Shown here: piece after piece, positions 27,048-39,086 of the stretch | How the letters are laid out: the number at the start of each line of letters is the position of its first letter | How positions within the stretch are numbered: position 1 is the stretch's first letter | From: Cyathus striatus | Taxonomy: Eukaryota > Basidiomycota > Agaricomycetes > Agaricales > Nidulariaceae | DNA: 64,000 bases | Direction of reading: 5' to 3' | Assembly: GCA_025738555.1 (NCBI GenBank) | Contig: JAOVFP010000010.1 | Span: 682,001 to 746,000, forward strand | Program-made: the position numbers and the translations under genes | Notes under the pieces: model-generated | Database searches by the model: none | Told to the model about the DNA's origin: nothing | Seen by the model: the letters and a program-made list of their open reading frames with translations, nothing else

Positions 27048-27227
27048 AGCAGTCTCCTTCCCAGACCTTATGGGAGGTCTCTCTACTAGGGCAGTACACA
27101 GTGCTTATTCCGAGTTAAAGGGAAATATATTATATCTCGTGATATTTATCTCACGTTCCGCTTTAGGCCGTTCGAAATTTGAACTTTAATTCAGTGAGAC
27201 CTCCCATAAGGTCTAGGAAGGAGACTG
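27048..27227. mobile_element. Short MITE-like inverted repeat element (about 180 bp)
   Basis: Arms of 32 nt at 27050-27081 and 27196-27227 are reverse complements with one mismatch and contain GACCTTATGGGAGGTCTC. CCTTCAC occurs just outside both ends (27041-27047 and 27228-27234), a probable 7-bp target duplication, with two extra bases on the left side. No coding capacity. Confidence 0.6.
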
Positions 27228-27489
27228 CCTTCACGGGTTATATATTAAGTTTAATGATACAGCTTCTCATTTAGGAAAGCAATTCGATTACGTTTACACG
27301 ATATCAGAGGCCCATATCAAAGTCTATCAAATGTCCTTTGTATAATGAGCATGTCGGCCCAGGTTTGTCGACGTCGGTCAGTGGCGGACACACAGCGCTT
27401 ATGACTGGCCTCTCTATGTCTACGATAGGAACGAGAGATAAAGCTTTATATGTATGCTTCAACATATACTCAGTATTTCAAACATAACC

Positions 27490-27858
27490 ATGTCAATGTA
27501 CCGGCTATTCAGGCTATTCAAGTGACCGCCATTCCCTTTTCTCGTGCTCTATGGATAGAACTCGCACTCTATGATTGCCGTAATAGATTGACGCGCTTGA
27601 ATGGCACCACAACTGATCTTGATGATCCAACCAATTTCAGTCGGCTCTGGCAATGCAAGTACGTACCCGGCGCATATTTCATCTATGGTCATTGTAAGTT
27701 TAGAATTATTTATTAACGTTAACCCTTATAGCTCCCGGCTCATAAGTACTGGTGCCACTAGTTACTAATATTGGATTATTATTCTTACAGCTTTCTTCAA
27801 ATTCAATGGTTGGCCATCCGCTTCTTGGGGTGACGACCTATTACTTATACTGGAATAA
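27490..27858 (+). pseudogene. Decayed partial duplicate of the lectin gene (N-terminal region only)
   Basis: Homologous to the first exon of the 23558 gene: LYDCRNRLTRLNGTTT, DPTNFSRLWQCKYVPGAY and, after one intron, SFFKFNGWPSASWG, then a stop at 27856-27858. The ATG that aligns with the lectin start (27490) is followed after 11 codons by TGA because the signal-peptide part is 16 nt shorter than in the lectin gene, shifting the frame. An open frame starting at 27450 avoids this stop but has no signal peptide. No Q-x-W lectin repeats follow. The upstream 180 bp also match the lectin promoter, so this arose by duplication and then lost function. Confidence 0.68.
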
Positions 27859-27991
27859 TAGGATTCTTTAAGACAAATATTTTATACTCGCAATGAGAAT
27901 GTGTCTCATTTCTTCCTGTTTCCAGTATCAAAACCAAAAAAACGATTTATCATCCTCCCGAAATACAACTATTCAAATCCAAATACTATTA

Positions 27992-28739
27992 TTACAGCCC
28001 ATAATTATTTTCTATGGCCATCATTGCAGAAGCAGCGGTTGTCATGAAACCCAAAGCATAACAGCTGAACGCTATAACGATGGCGGACGCAATTGAGCTG
28101 GACGTATTAAAGATTTCATACAGTAGCATCGACTGGACGATTATGCCAGGAAGCATTGTGATTACTGTATATGAGGCCGGTCCGATTCCAATTACTTGTG
28201 CCTGGAGGAAAATCAGAATGTTAACCATTATTACCACAGATAATGCTTTGGGCTTACACGAAATCTTTCTTCACTGACTCCGTCGAATTCAAGGGAAATG
28301 CGACCAGTAAACAGAATTGCTCCAAGAGCAAGGGAAGCAGAGTAAGTCCTTTCCTGTCGAATATAAACGCTGGATAAGGCCCCGTAAGTATCACTCAGGT
28401 CTTATAAGATAGTGAAAGGTGAAGACAAACGCTAAGAGCGCAGAAAGCTGTATACGATGATTAAAACACCGTCAAATATATGGAAGGAATATTAAGCAGA
28501 ATTCTGCTTACAATTCCTAAACAGACAGTGCGTTGACCGCTGAACTGCTTAACGAGGACTTTAACCTTGGTCAGGTCCTCTACTGCGTATAGAACTTCGC
28601 AGTATGGCGTAAGGGAAAGCAGAGCTAAACGGAGACGGTGCAGAACATGAGCCATTGGGGAATGTAGTACGAGAACCGTAGGAAGAAAAGACATCTTGCG
28701 GTATTTAATAGCCATCTGAAGCGCTAGATTCTGTCCCAT
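27992..28739 (-). CDS. Microexon membrane protein family, solitary copy
   Basis: First of six copies of an unnamed family. Exons on the minus strand: 28512-28739, microexon 28431-28447 (17 nt), 28258-28369 and 27992-28201; they join in frame to 188 residues with no lesion. Hydrophobic segments are the exon1-microexon junction (TVCLGI-LSALLA), ASLALGAILFTGRI, SYTVITMLPGIIVQSMLLYE and ASAIVIAFSCYALGFMTTAA, so about four membrane passes. The charged motif VKVLVKQFSGQRTVC before the first pass and the GAILFTGR motif are shared by all copies. The protein is not close to either later subfamily and may be the ancestral-type copy. I do not recognise the family. The upstream start is uncertain; inner methionines exist. 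Confidence 0.68.
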
Positions 28740-30115
28740 AATTGCCTATACTTGAAGGTCCGCTCTCTCAGGATTTATATTATTGTACTAGGGGATGCAT
28801 CATTCTCTACAAACAGGCCACACCTTGGAAAACCTGCCACTATCTGGTGTAAATGGGTGAGCGGAGACGGCATAGAAGCTTATTTTTCACCTTCACCAAG
28901 CGCCACTTAGAATGAGCGTTTAGACGGAGCGGATAACTGTGGGGTTCGATGATGCCCGTTGGTTTCAAGCACCGCGAAGGGTGCCATCTGAATACCTTGT
29001 GATATACGTCACTCAATGAGAGTTGATGTTTACCATAAGAAATGCAGGAATGGTGGCTACTTACCATCATGATTAAAGTGACCATTACGAAACCCCGTCG
29101 GCGGGGTTGCGGGGAGGTGTCATTCCATTAATTCGAGATCTCATGCTGAATAACTTGTTGAACAGCTGCGAAATCTTCGCACTAGTGCAGATTCTTTGGT
29201 ATATGCGTTCACCTATTCAAGACATTACCGTCTATAGCGTTGAACATCCCGATCAGATTATTTCGCGATTGTAGAGCTGAGCCTAAAACTTTAAACTGGC
29301 CAACAACAACTGCTTCGCGAGCGCTGCCAGACTCACGCTGTCCCTCGATCACTATCTTTTCTTTCACCTCCCATCCCATGTAATACTAGGCTATTAGCAC
29401 ACTTTGTATATACTGTAAGGTAGGTGACCGGGAAGAATAACATATTATACGTATGTATCATGTTTTCACTAATGTTTATTGCATACGCTTGCAATTCACA
29501 AGTTAAAGTGACTTATGTAAATGACATAGCGATTCTTGCGGAGGGTATAACAAGTTGTTAATACTTTTAGTCATGATGCATGATGATTCAGAGGCGCCTC
29601 CACTTAGCATCTTCTTCCTCCATCCCATCACCAGTTGCTTCCACTCGCCCGAGTCGGAGTCCTTTGATCAATCGTCCTTTGAACTATCACTTTACTTTCA
29701 TCTACCCCTTCCTCAGACGTATTGAAGTTCCCCTTTCACCCACCTACCTGTCGGCCTCGTAGTACTACCCCCACTGATACATCAATTTACACCTTCGCTT
29801 TACTTCATTACTCTTGTTGCTACATATATCCGACGACATCGTATCCTGAGTTGGTGCGCGCAGACTCCGAAGTCCAGATGCTGTAAAAGTGTCAGCTCGT
29901 GCTAAAAAAAGATGGTTGCTACTTTTCAAGCGTACTAAAGAATATGCAATATGCCAAAAAGCTTCCATCCGCCCGAAGTAAATATGTACGCACAATCAAG
30001 TTTATACAATACGCCATAAAGTTACGCAAATGGCATGCACACTTTCCAACACAATCGCATTCAAAACTAAACGAAAACCCATCGACCTTCCTCCCCTCCT
30101 CTGCCTAAAGAACTG
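28740..30115. other. No gene recognised
   Basis: Short frames on both strands only. From about 29900 a block begins that is repeated near 40440 and 56310, all three sharing a TACGCCATAAAGT-like core, marking the left edge of the repeated modules. Confidence 0.5.
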
Positions 30116-30484
30116 TTATTGGCTAACATGGCCATTACTTCGATGAAACTGGAGCTGACCATGACTTCCGCCTCGCTGAAAGAACTGCGCGACGGGGTGG
30201 CTTCTGCCGCCGGGGAAGGAACCGCTTGCTTGTGCTGAGGAATCCATTTCGTTATCGCCTGCGTCGAAGCGTGAGTGAAAAAGATGAACGAAGAGGATAA
30301 AACATAGAGTATAGAGGAAGAGCAAGAGTGAAGAAGAAATATAGGTAAATCGAAATGGAAAGTGTAGAAGAGATGAAGGAGGAAACACGTACCAGGATTA
30401 GGCATACCCCGTCATAAGCGCCCATTCACACCAACCATCTGCGAATTAAACCGCCTTTATCGGGATGAGACAACTTGGCTTGTT
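30116..30484 (-). pseudogene. DNAJC3/P58IPK-like gene fragment, C-terminal end (copy A)
   Basis: Reads, in broken frames on the minus strand, KQAKLSHPDKGG (HPD-type J-domain core), then a piece matching MAAVNEAYEVL in copy C, an intron-like stretch, and the Gly/His/Gln-rich end SFPGGRSHPVAQFFQRGGSH with a stop at 30116. These are the J domain and C-terminus of a TPR + J-domain ER co-chaperone. The TPR part is missing here and the J domain is frame-shifted. It belongs to the same dispersed set as the pieces at 40690-40950, 43599-44532 and 56530-57848. Confidence 0.65.
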
Positions 30485-31344
30485 TAAGGCTAAAATGGGA
30501 GCATGAGTAAATGCGTTCATGAGGACAATTGAGAGACGGGGGGGCATAAGATGAAAGTACGTCGTGAACGAAGTAAAAAAGAAATGAAACAGAGACGAAA
30601 CCGAAGAATGAAACAAAAAAAAAGAAACGAAACACCTCGAAAAATTCGACCCATTCTCAACCCATCTCCGAACGTTAATCATCTCCACCAATCACCTTGC
30701 TTGACAAGGTTTCTCTGTAACCGAAAATGCCATTTTTCGACCGACTCACCGCCGATCAGTGATTTTTCAATTTGTCAATGTCACATCAAAATTCCCATGC
30801 TTGCAGTTTTTTGCAAGTGTCCCGAGTTCATCACTTAACTTAAGCCACGATGCATGACAGCTGTCTGAGGTGCCTCCTGTACCGGAAATATGTGATCATA
30901 AATCTTTATATTGCAGCAATTGCTGGATGGGTTATCCACAATCTCGATTTCCTAATTGGACTGAACGGTAAGTAAAGAAGAGCAAAATTTACGACGCAAT
31001 CTACAACTATCGCAAAGAACGGGCTTGCAAACATTACGAAGTCGACGTGGATATCGGTGGGGGTTTCACGAACTCGGACGAGATAGAATTCCAAGAGGGA
31101 GTAGAGGATGAGTGCTGGAACACAATGGTGTACACAGTGGTGTGTTCAATATCTCTGTATGCTATAATTACCAGTTAAATGCCCTACAATCACATTCACT
31201 CATTAGTACGTTTAGTTACATTCTATCTAGGATTCGAATGAGATTGAACATTACGATAGGAAATACGGGTGATCATTGCGGAAGAGATGCCGCTCACACT
31301 AGAGCTCTATATTATTCGAGGCTTACCTTCTACATTATGTCTCG
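30485..31344. other. Intron-like and unrecognised sequence
   Basis: The part around 30505-30650 resembles 32390-32560 (purine-rich, AAAGAAA-type repeats) and may be relic intron sequence of the P58IPK-like gene. No coding frame is supportable. The 5' part of the CorA-like gene that follows was looked for here and not found. Confidence 0.45.
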
Positions 31345-32117
31345 ATGCTGGGCGAATTCAGAAAATCGGTTCTATTCGTTCACAATACACCTAATCCAGC
31401 AATGGATTCGTTGACCGAAGATATTAAAACTATGAGTAAGATACTTCTGAACCGGGAGTGTGACAGCCTTTCTAGCGAAGTTGAACGTTTGATTATGCAG
31501 CTTCAAATGCAGGATGGACGCTTGAATAACATTATGAATCACGTACGCAACCTTCACCAACTTGTCTGTTTATGTTCTCACTACTAAGATGAGTACTGTC
31601 CATTTATGTCCACTTATAGATCCCCGGTGGCGCCGATATCGGGGACGGCGAGTATATGAGGGAGACCAAAGCTGCCGTTAGAGATAGTACTGGTGAGTAG
31701 CTATCCGAATGACCTCGGGGACCCTCGCTTTACTAAACATTTGTTAGCGGTAGCAAATATAATTTTTACATTGACTAACCATCTGACACACTTATATTAT
31801 AGATGAAGCAGATTGCATACCTCACAATGGCTTTCCTTCCTGCTTCATCTGTCGCAGTATGCCAATTTTCTACTTCTGTATTACATCTATTCATACGTGT
31901 ATAGGGATTATTTGGGATGAATATAGGAGAGATATCACCCGGAATGCCCAGAACACTCCGTCAATATGTTGGAACAGCTATTGCCCTGACGGTGGTGACG
32001 ATATGGATCATCATTGCTTTCCAGAGCAAATACATCTTCGGTGATGAGAAAATGAGCTTCTGGAAACGAATTGGTTGGCCGATGTGCCTTGTTGAGAGGA
32101 TGTCTGATGAAAACTGA
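31345..32117 (+). pseudogene. CorA-like transporter, 3' fragment
   Basis: Pieces in order on the plus strand: LTEDIKTMSKILLNRECDSL and a coiled-coil-like SSEVERLIMQLQMQDGRL; after an intron ETKAAVRDST; then MKQIAYLTMAFLPASSVA (first membrane helix); then, after another intron, GLFGMNIGEISPGM containing the CorA-type GMN motif and the second helix AIALTVVTIWIIIAFQSKYI, ending FWKRIGWPMCLVERM and a stop at 32115-32117. The order matches the C-terminal pore region of agaricomycete CorA-like proteins. The N-terminal cytoplasmic domain is absent, and the join before MKQIAY is out of phase by two nucleotides, so I call it a 5'-truncated pseudogene. A functional gene with an unrecognised 5' part is less likely. 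Confidence 0.65.
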
Positions 32118-34501
32118 AGAAAACACGGATGAGTTCAATGAAATAGCCGATCGAACCTATTTTATGGTATGACAGGCACTAGGAGCTCAAATGACCGGTA
32201 CCATTGCTCATGGGTTAAGAGCTTTTCACGATCTTGACGGATATTAGATAGTTGTATGTCGACACACCAACCCCGACCTTGTATATTTTAGCAGTAACAA
32301 AATACAGCTATGTTGGTTATACACATTACTGAAATACCTTGTCCCTCTTGTGGAGATGCACTTATTTAGGTCTATAAGAGAAAGTATCAGTGAGCGCGTT
32401 CACGAGAACAATCGAGGAAAAGAAAAGAGAGTAAGAAAGTACGTCTCAAACGAAGTAAAAAGGCTTTGACAATGCCAACGAACAAAAAAGGGTAAAAACA
32501 GACAAAAATGAAGAACTTCGAAAAAAAGAACGAACCGATAAGTGAATCTTAACTACGTCATGACGACAAGGATAGTGATTTGGATGCCTCAGACTTTTGC
32601 CCGGTTTTCCTGCTAGTGGCTTCCATTATCGATGACATGATTAGATTAGTAGTTCATGGTCCACTGGAAAACCCCCAACCGTCTAGACACCCACAAGAGT
32701 AGCGACGAACAAGTTAACTATTTCAACACTGTCATTGTAGTGAGTAATAATAAGCCGCATGAGTAGTTCATAGAGAAGCCCGTCATGCACCACAGCCTAA
32801 AACACCACATATTGACCATCTGTGCTGAGCGCAGGGTACTTCCCCAAGATATAATCAAGTATATGAAGCCACTGCAATATGACACGAATACAACCACCTA
32901 ACAAGTCGCATAGCGCGTCCCAATGAGCAATTGACACATAATCGTACGACCATCCAACGTCGCCGGACACCACAACGTCATCCCACACCAACCATCCAAC
33001 CATCACCTAGGATGATATATGAATCACAATCGCCGTGCCCCCCCACATAATCCCGCACCAGAAACGGAAATAAAAACAGAGAGAATAGAAGTGAAAACAA
33101 ACCTGGCAACCAACCCAATCGAAAATCCGTTCGCAGCCAGCAAAGTTCACCATTGGCTTGTGAATGAACTGTGGGAAGAGAAAGGGGGAGAAGAAATCGC
33201 GCTGTTATTGTTGAGTATGAGACATGGTGAAAAAGAATACCATAGGAAATTTGAGAAGAGAATCATAGAGTCGATAAGTAAATAATAAAGTGCAAGATAC
33301 ATACCCATCCAACATCTACCAAACCTTCTCATCAGCACTACGAAACCGAAATAAGTAAGAGAGTGTGTAAACTCACTAAACCAAACCATAAGAGCACTCG
33401 AGCGGTAAGTTTATGTACTCATCCCCAAGTCGAGCGCCGTCAATCAACTGAGTGGGACTATACCAACGATGTCTCCCCACTGCTCTTGAACTCGAAGAGC
33501 CTATCGTACTCTTGCTAAGCCAATCAGCATCTTCCCAAGACGACGATCTATATCAACGCAATAGAAGCGGCTTAAGGTAGCGCTAGTCGAATTGCCTGAA
33601 GTGGGTCTTCTCCCATATGACTGACATCGTTCTGGCTTATTCTGTGGAAACGTGTGTCGTAGCATCCCACAAGGTCATACACGAATGAATGGTGCGACAA
33701 GAATGTGTATTTTGGAGGAAGAATTCTTTCTGTACTAGGAGGGGGTTAGTTGGGTGTGAGGGTGTAGGAGTGTTACAGCACGTACGAAGATGGTTGGAGG
33801 CAGTTATTGTCATGGTTGTGGTATCTGGACTCCGGGCATAACAACTTACTAAATACACGACTTTGCCTTCATTGTCCTATACCTCTTGTCCACCATATAC
33901 GCACCATCGTCCCACTCCATAAGCGCACCACCACCAACGCTCAACCAGAACATAGCGTTATCGTCCTGAATCCTACTATAAACAAAGCTAATGATAACAC
34001 CTCGTCTCTATTCATCTGCTGTAGCTGCCAATAAGCTGAAGACCAGTACACCCTCTCTCGCCTTGTGGCGGGTAGGTACGTGGGGCACGAACTTCCCCTG
34101 AATCGATAATGAAAGAATCTGTGCCTGTCTCGGTGTCCAGGGCGCAAAGTGTGTTGAGACTGATTTGGGACTCACTCAAAGCCGAATGAAAGGCAGAGGA
34201 ATCGAAGTAAGAAGCAGTTAAGACGTTGGTGCGTTAGCGAGTCTGTTTAATATTCTGTTCGCCGTCACTATGCCATGGGACGGTGATACAGTCAAGTAGA
34301 CTGCTTGTTCGTCTTGGTCGTGGAGAGATAGGTAATTGGTGCCGGTCAAAACCAACATCGGTCACGTTGGATTGTGCCATGCGGGGCCAACAGGAACTAA
34401 CAAAGCCACATCGTGTCATGCAGTTATGTAAGAACTGTAAAGGTTAGGGTTAGCACAGCTTAAACTCATGAAGATAAGATACAAGCGCGTTCTACTTATA
34501 T
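32118..34501. other. Repeated noncoding block between modules
   Basis: No supportable gene. The part at about 32790-33410 is a diverged repeat of about 41220-41850, and about 34060-34450 is a repeat of about 44770-45088 and 58060-58235, ending in GGTTAGGGTTAGCACAGC in all three. These shared blocks show that whole segments were duplicated, not just the genes. Minus-strand frames at 32797-33006 and 33147-33389 lie inside the repeats but are too diverged from their counterparts to be called protein. Confidence 0.55.
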
Positions 34502-35160
34502 TTAGATCGCCTCCTCCCCAGCGTTTAGTTTTTTCATAAGCGTAGCAATAACCAAAATAGGAGTAATGATATAACACATGAACACTACTACAATAGATAA
34601 CCCAGTTGAGCCAGATAAGGTGATGATCTCGTATAAAAGCATTGCTTGTAAAGTAAATCCAGGTAGCATAACAATAAAAGTGTAGGTATGCGAGCCAATG
34701 GCCTTTATATGATACTGGAAAAATATGGGATCGATCATTATATATAACCAGCACTGACGAGCAGGCGGACATACCATGGGCAGATCGGGAGGTATACCAT
34801 CAAATAACAATGAAAGGCGGCCTGTGAAAAGGATAGCGCCAATAGAGACAGTAGTGGCAATAGCCCTTCCTTGATGGGTGTAATACCTGTTACGAGTTCT
34901 GTGAGTATTTTTACTCTCATTGCGTGGTCACTGGGTGCATACCCGAAGAGTCCGAGGAACTAAAAATAGTATTCAGATGGGATGGTCTGCAACAAAAAGA
35001 TACATTGAAGACATACGATGGTAAGACAAATCGTGCGGTTCCTGCTGAGCTGCTTAATCAGCGGCTTAGCTTTGGAGAGGTCATTCGAGGCTTCCTCGAT
35101 CACTTGGTAGAGCATGAGGGAAAGGATAGCGTCGCGTAGAATATTTAGATAAGAAGGCAT
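34502..35160 (-). CDS. Microexon membrane protein family, subfamily II, copy 1
   Basis: Exons 35017-35160, 34943-34959 (17 nt), 34775-34886 and 34502-34714 join in frame to 161 residues without lesion. Start MPSYLNILRD is chosen because a TATA box (35211-35218) stands about 50 nt upstream; an earlier in-frame ATG is only about 25 nt from that box and would lie at or before the transcription start. Features: KAKPLIKQLSRNRTICLTI, microexon FLGLFG, TTVSIGAILFTGRLSLLFDG, long helix TYTFIVMLPGFTLQAMLLYE and a final helix GLSIVVVFMCYIITPILVIA, ending LNAGEEAI. About four membrane passes; unknown function. Its closest relative is the copy at 58282-58931. Confidence 0.7.
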
Positions 35161-35210
35161 GTGGGGCGGGAATTGGGTAGGCATTACAGGCTGTACACAC
35201 CTTTTATAGC

Positions 35211-35218
35211 TCCGGATA
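35211..35218 (-). promoter_or_regulatory. TATA box of subfamily II copy 1
   Basis: Minus strand TATAAAAG, conserved at the corresponding position of the 58931 copy (58972-58979). Confidence 0.5.
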
Positions 35219-35247
35219 TTGAGAGTTGTGTGTAAAATGAGGTTCAA

Positions 35248-36311
35248 AAGTGCATCATGATCGGGTATTACTTAAGCGACTCTGATTCTGCTCGTCTGAC
35301 TCTCATCGCCCCGCAGCCCTTCTCATCATCGCTTGCTACCTCCATCCCTCTGCTCGTCATCCTACCTGCCCGCTGCCCACGCCTTCCCCTTCCCCACCTA
35401 TTCCCCTCGCCGTTCACTCAGATTTATGTAATCTGATGTGAATAGATTAAATTGATAACGATCCTCATGTGATCTCCGCAACTCGGCACATCATCTACCA
35501 ACCGACTACCTTCGTCATCGCCGCCATCGTCAGGTATACCTCTCCCGTCGTCGTCATTTATTGCCTGCTTATCGCTCTCCCGCCTTTCTCTCCTCTTGCG
35601 CGCTCTCCCTATCCATCCAATGTGAAAATATTCTGTTGTGTACAGCGGCCTCGACCAAACATTGTAGCGGTGTTCATCAATCATGCAATCCTTCTCATGG
35701 TCGCCTACGATGCCGTCTCACTTCTGCCACCACTGTCTCGCTTGTCGTGCTGCACCTCAAATATGTTATGTTCTTAATGCCTTTCCCTCAAGCTTCATTA
35801 CAGCGCTTTGGAGATAGGATGACGAGGGGATGGCAGTGTGCATTGTGTAAGTCGAACTATTCCTACGAGATATTTACTATCTCATGCTTGGTGGCGTCGC
35901 ACGGCTATGTTGATTTATAATTATTCCTCTTACACTCGCGTATTTTGTGTACTAGTGCTCGACTCAATTTCTCGCCCTTTCGATGACATTCTACGGCGCA
36001 AGGAAGCTGACAACTCTCCTCTTTTAAACCCTCATCAAGCTCAACGACGAGGCGGTTAGAGACCGTTGAGGAAAGGTGTACGCGAGATAGAATAGACTAG
36101 CAGTAAGGTAGGAGTCTTTCTTATAGTGAGTGTGTAAATTATATTGCATGGCCATAGATTTCATTTTATATTCTTATAACATACTTGCAGAGAACGGACA
36201 TGAGTGTGAATGTATAGTTGAATATATGTTTAGTAATTTCAAGATCGTGTACAACAGCACTATTCTAAAAATGTGACTACCGTTAATCATGAAATTTCGA
36301 CGTAGGGGATG
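35248..36311. other. Unrecognised spacer, right part duplicated at 59.6 kb
   Basis: Pyrimidine-rich from about 35280 to 35600 with no protein-like frame. The part from about 36230 to 36311 is repeated at about 59650-59740 and runs into the transposon insertion point at 36312. Confidence 0.5.
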
Positions 36312-36334
36312 TATGAGGGTCAAAGTGCACATTT

Positions 36335-36515
36335 ATTGTGCCGCGCAACTTTTTTTGTTGAGCGCGCAACTTTTTCGGGGGGTTATTTGGCGCAACTTTT
36401 TACACGAGGCCGCAACTTTTTTTTCAGCGCAACTTTTTTCTGGGAGCACAACTTTTTTTCTGGAAGCGCAACTTTTTTTTTTGCGCAACTTTTTCTTTTT
36501 CTGTGTGAATCATTT
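36335..36515 (+). repeat. Left arm array of GCGCAACTTTTT motifs
   Basis: Eight copies of CGCAACTTTTT or near-variants (one reads CACAACTTTTT) at intervals of about 13-30 nt, all in the same orientation. They are mirrored in the right arm and look like subterminal transposase-binding sites. Confidence 0.75.
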
Positions 36516-38008
36516 CTATGATCTAAACGACACCACTTAGATTAACCAGTTTATGGTTTCATACATGAAATAAAACAACTTTTTATACAGTTATTTGAAC
36601 AAAGCTAATATATATATATGAATCTACTCCAAGCCACACACTGTGCCAACCACATCGCATTAACTAAACCACTAGATAAACCACTTTCACGTGAGGGAGA
36701 TGTGGGGCAAGCTTCATGAGAGCCTCGAGCAGGCCAACGTAACGGCTTAAACTCCAATGAACCGAAGAGGAGATGAGAATTTATAGGCTGCTGGTGCTGA
36801 CGCAATCACGTCACTTGTATCTTACATAAGCAAGCTGAGTGGGAGCATAGTTGACATAGTGGGTGTGGAGAATGGGTCGGGGTATGGTGAATGCAGGTGA
36901 TGGGTGGGGGAAATCATTGTCATGATGGTGGCTGTGACGACTTTTGCAGCTCAGGGGAGGACAGTTGCTGTGGCGCCTGTGTAGAGGTGCACTCTGAAGC
37001 CAGTAAAGGGGAGGTGAGATTGGGAGACGCCTTAGAGGAAGGTGAAGAGGGGGAAGGTGGAGAGGATTGGAGAATTTGGCAAGTGAGCATTGTGGTGAGG
37101 TAATGGAGGAGGTTCCCTGAGGCTAGAGAAGATGCTGTGAGGACTGGTTAATGAGAAGAGAGAAGGTAAAGAAAGGAATGAACTGGGTGGATTTGGGCGA
37201 AGTCCACTTCCCCCATCCATATCCACAAGCTGCTCATCACGCTTCCCAACATGATCAAGCCTCCTGGAAGTCCTACAAGCTCCAAGGCAGTGATTTGTAC
37301 ACCACGGAGGAGCTTGCCTTCGTCGCGCTCAAAAGGGGAGGTGGGGGGAAACTTGGCGAATGCATTGGATGCCTGGCCAAAGACACGAGCAGCTATTGTG
37401 TTGCAAGCCCAGCCCTCGACGTTGGTAATGGCGCATGGGATTGAAGGCTGTATGTGCGAGCGAGTTGTAGATTTTGGAAGAGAAGGAGAGTGGGCTTGCT
37501 GCGGTGGAAGCTAGATGGATATGGGCTGAAGCCGATGTCATGTTGTTGGCCTCTCGTGTTCCCCTCTTCGAGCTCCTCTGCCAAAAAGTGCCATAGTCCA
37601 GTTAAATTCCAAAGTGCTGATGATGGACATACCTATTACTATAGATCCCCACCATAACCAAGTTAGTGCATCCAATGTGAAACACCAGCGCTACAGTTGA
37701 CAGAAAAAGAGAAAGTAGAAAAGTACTCACTTAGGCAACTGAATGAACCATCAGAGGCAGGGATGCTACTGGCATCATCGATGCAGGCATAGGACAGGCA
37801 TTCTCTATGCATACTGGCCTGAGAGCTGGAAGTTGCCTGTCAGTGGCCATGGTACCAGGGAAGAGTGGGAACAACGGCACTGCATGTGAATGCATTTCTG
37901 GGAACGAAGGCACACAAAGATAGGTGACAGTGACAGTAATGGTGACACAATGACATTAGTTCCGGTTGCATGGGATATCAACAAATATACACGTGATATA
38001 CTATGTAT

Positions 38009-38077
38009 GTGTTTATTGGTACTATTTGGCAGCAGCTTCTGTGAGAATTAGTGCACAAATAATACCAATAAACACGT
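38009..38077. repeat. Small hairpin inside the 3-kb element
   Basis: GTGTTTATTGGTACTATTTG near 38009-38028 pairs with CAAATAATACCAATAAACAC near 38058-38077 with one mismatch. It may be a nested miniature element or a local fold-back; no target duplication was identified. Confidence 0.4.
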
Positions 38078-38324
38078 ACACACTTAAATACAAACCCAGA
38101 TGAATCACATGTAATTTTTTTGGTATCCCACAGCCCCTCTCTCCTCCTTCTCGCTCTCCCTCACTCTCCTCCCCTATCTTGCCCCCTTCTTCCCTTCTCC
38201 CCCTTCCTCCTCACCCATGTACTAGGCGACAAACATAGTGTCAAGCATTGCAAAGCCTGTTACCCTCGTCTTGCAAGTGACGAGTGTGGCTATTTCGTCC
38301 CCTCCATCCTCTCCTCTTCTTGTC

Positions 38325-38545
38325 TAGCAAGTGACGTGTATAACAGCACGTGTAGCAACATCAAGCCCAATACAAGCGCTGCCTCCTTTCCCTCCTTCTC
38401 CTCCCCTTCCCCTCCCTATCTTCTCGCCAGTGACGTGTATCGATGTTTCCTCTCCCTTCCCTCTACCTTCTCTGTCCCCACCTCCCATATGCATAATGGC
38501 ACATGTAGCAACGTCAAGCCCAAGACAAGCACTGCCTCCTGCACT
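38325..38545 (+). repeat. Imperfect repeat units inside the 3-kb element
   Basis: AGTGACGTGTAT and TGTAGCAAC-TCAAGCCCAA blocks recur (about 38329 and 38430; about 38354 and 38507) among pyrimidine-rich spacers. The open frame across them (38120-38842) follows from the composition and has no recognisable protein features. Confidence 0.45.
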
Positions 38546-39086
38546 CCTCTGCCTCCCCTGCTTCACCTCACCTGCTCTCTCCCCTTGCCCTTTTGCCTTC
38601 ATCTTGCAAGCACCTTCTCCCTCTATCGTCTCGCAAGTGACAGAGGTGTACATTTTCCACTCTTGCCCTCTCTCCTCCCATACATGTCGTCTCAACGTCG
38701 ACACCATACCATGCCAGCTACCAGTAAACCACCCACCGTTGGCTTGTCTCTCTGTCCTTGCTTGTCACTCGGCCCACCTCAAGCCTCCTACCCAGCAACG
38801 ACTCCTGTTGCTGGCTGTCTACCGCTTGTGCGCATTATGTGAAGGTGGACTTATCTGGTCTGGTGGTTGGTCAGTACATTGTGATGTGGTGCGGTGTGGT
38901 TGGGATGATGTGGTTGGGACAGTGCACAGTGGCGTGGAGTGATAGTAGATTCATGTATATAGTTCCTTCTCTAAAATTGTGTGTATAAAGTCTTGTATTT
39001 CATGTATGTAACCGTAAATAGGGCTTAATCTATATGATATTGTTTAAAGTAATGTCTCACTTCAAAATGATAACTACATCGATATA

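Noticed and set aside
34442..34453. Telomere-like GGTTAGGGTTAG
   Set aside because: Only two units; it recurs at 45.07 and 58.23 kb because the whole block is duplicated. Not an interstitial telomere array.
36309..36521. Phe-rich frames in the GCGCAACTTTTT arrays (also 39025-39301)
   Set aside because: They are translations of the repeat motif in the inverted arms, present in two frames and mirrored on the other strand.
38120..38842. 240-codon Ser/Pro/Leu-rich frame as a secreted protein
   Set aside because: It lies inside a transposon in pyrimidine-rich sequence that is open in several frames at once; the hydrophobic start is a composition effect.
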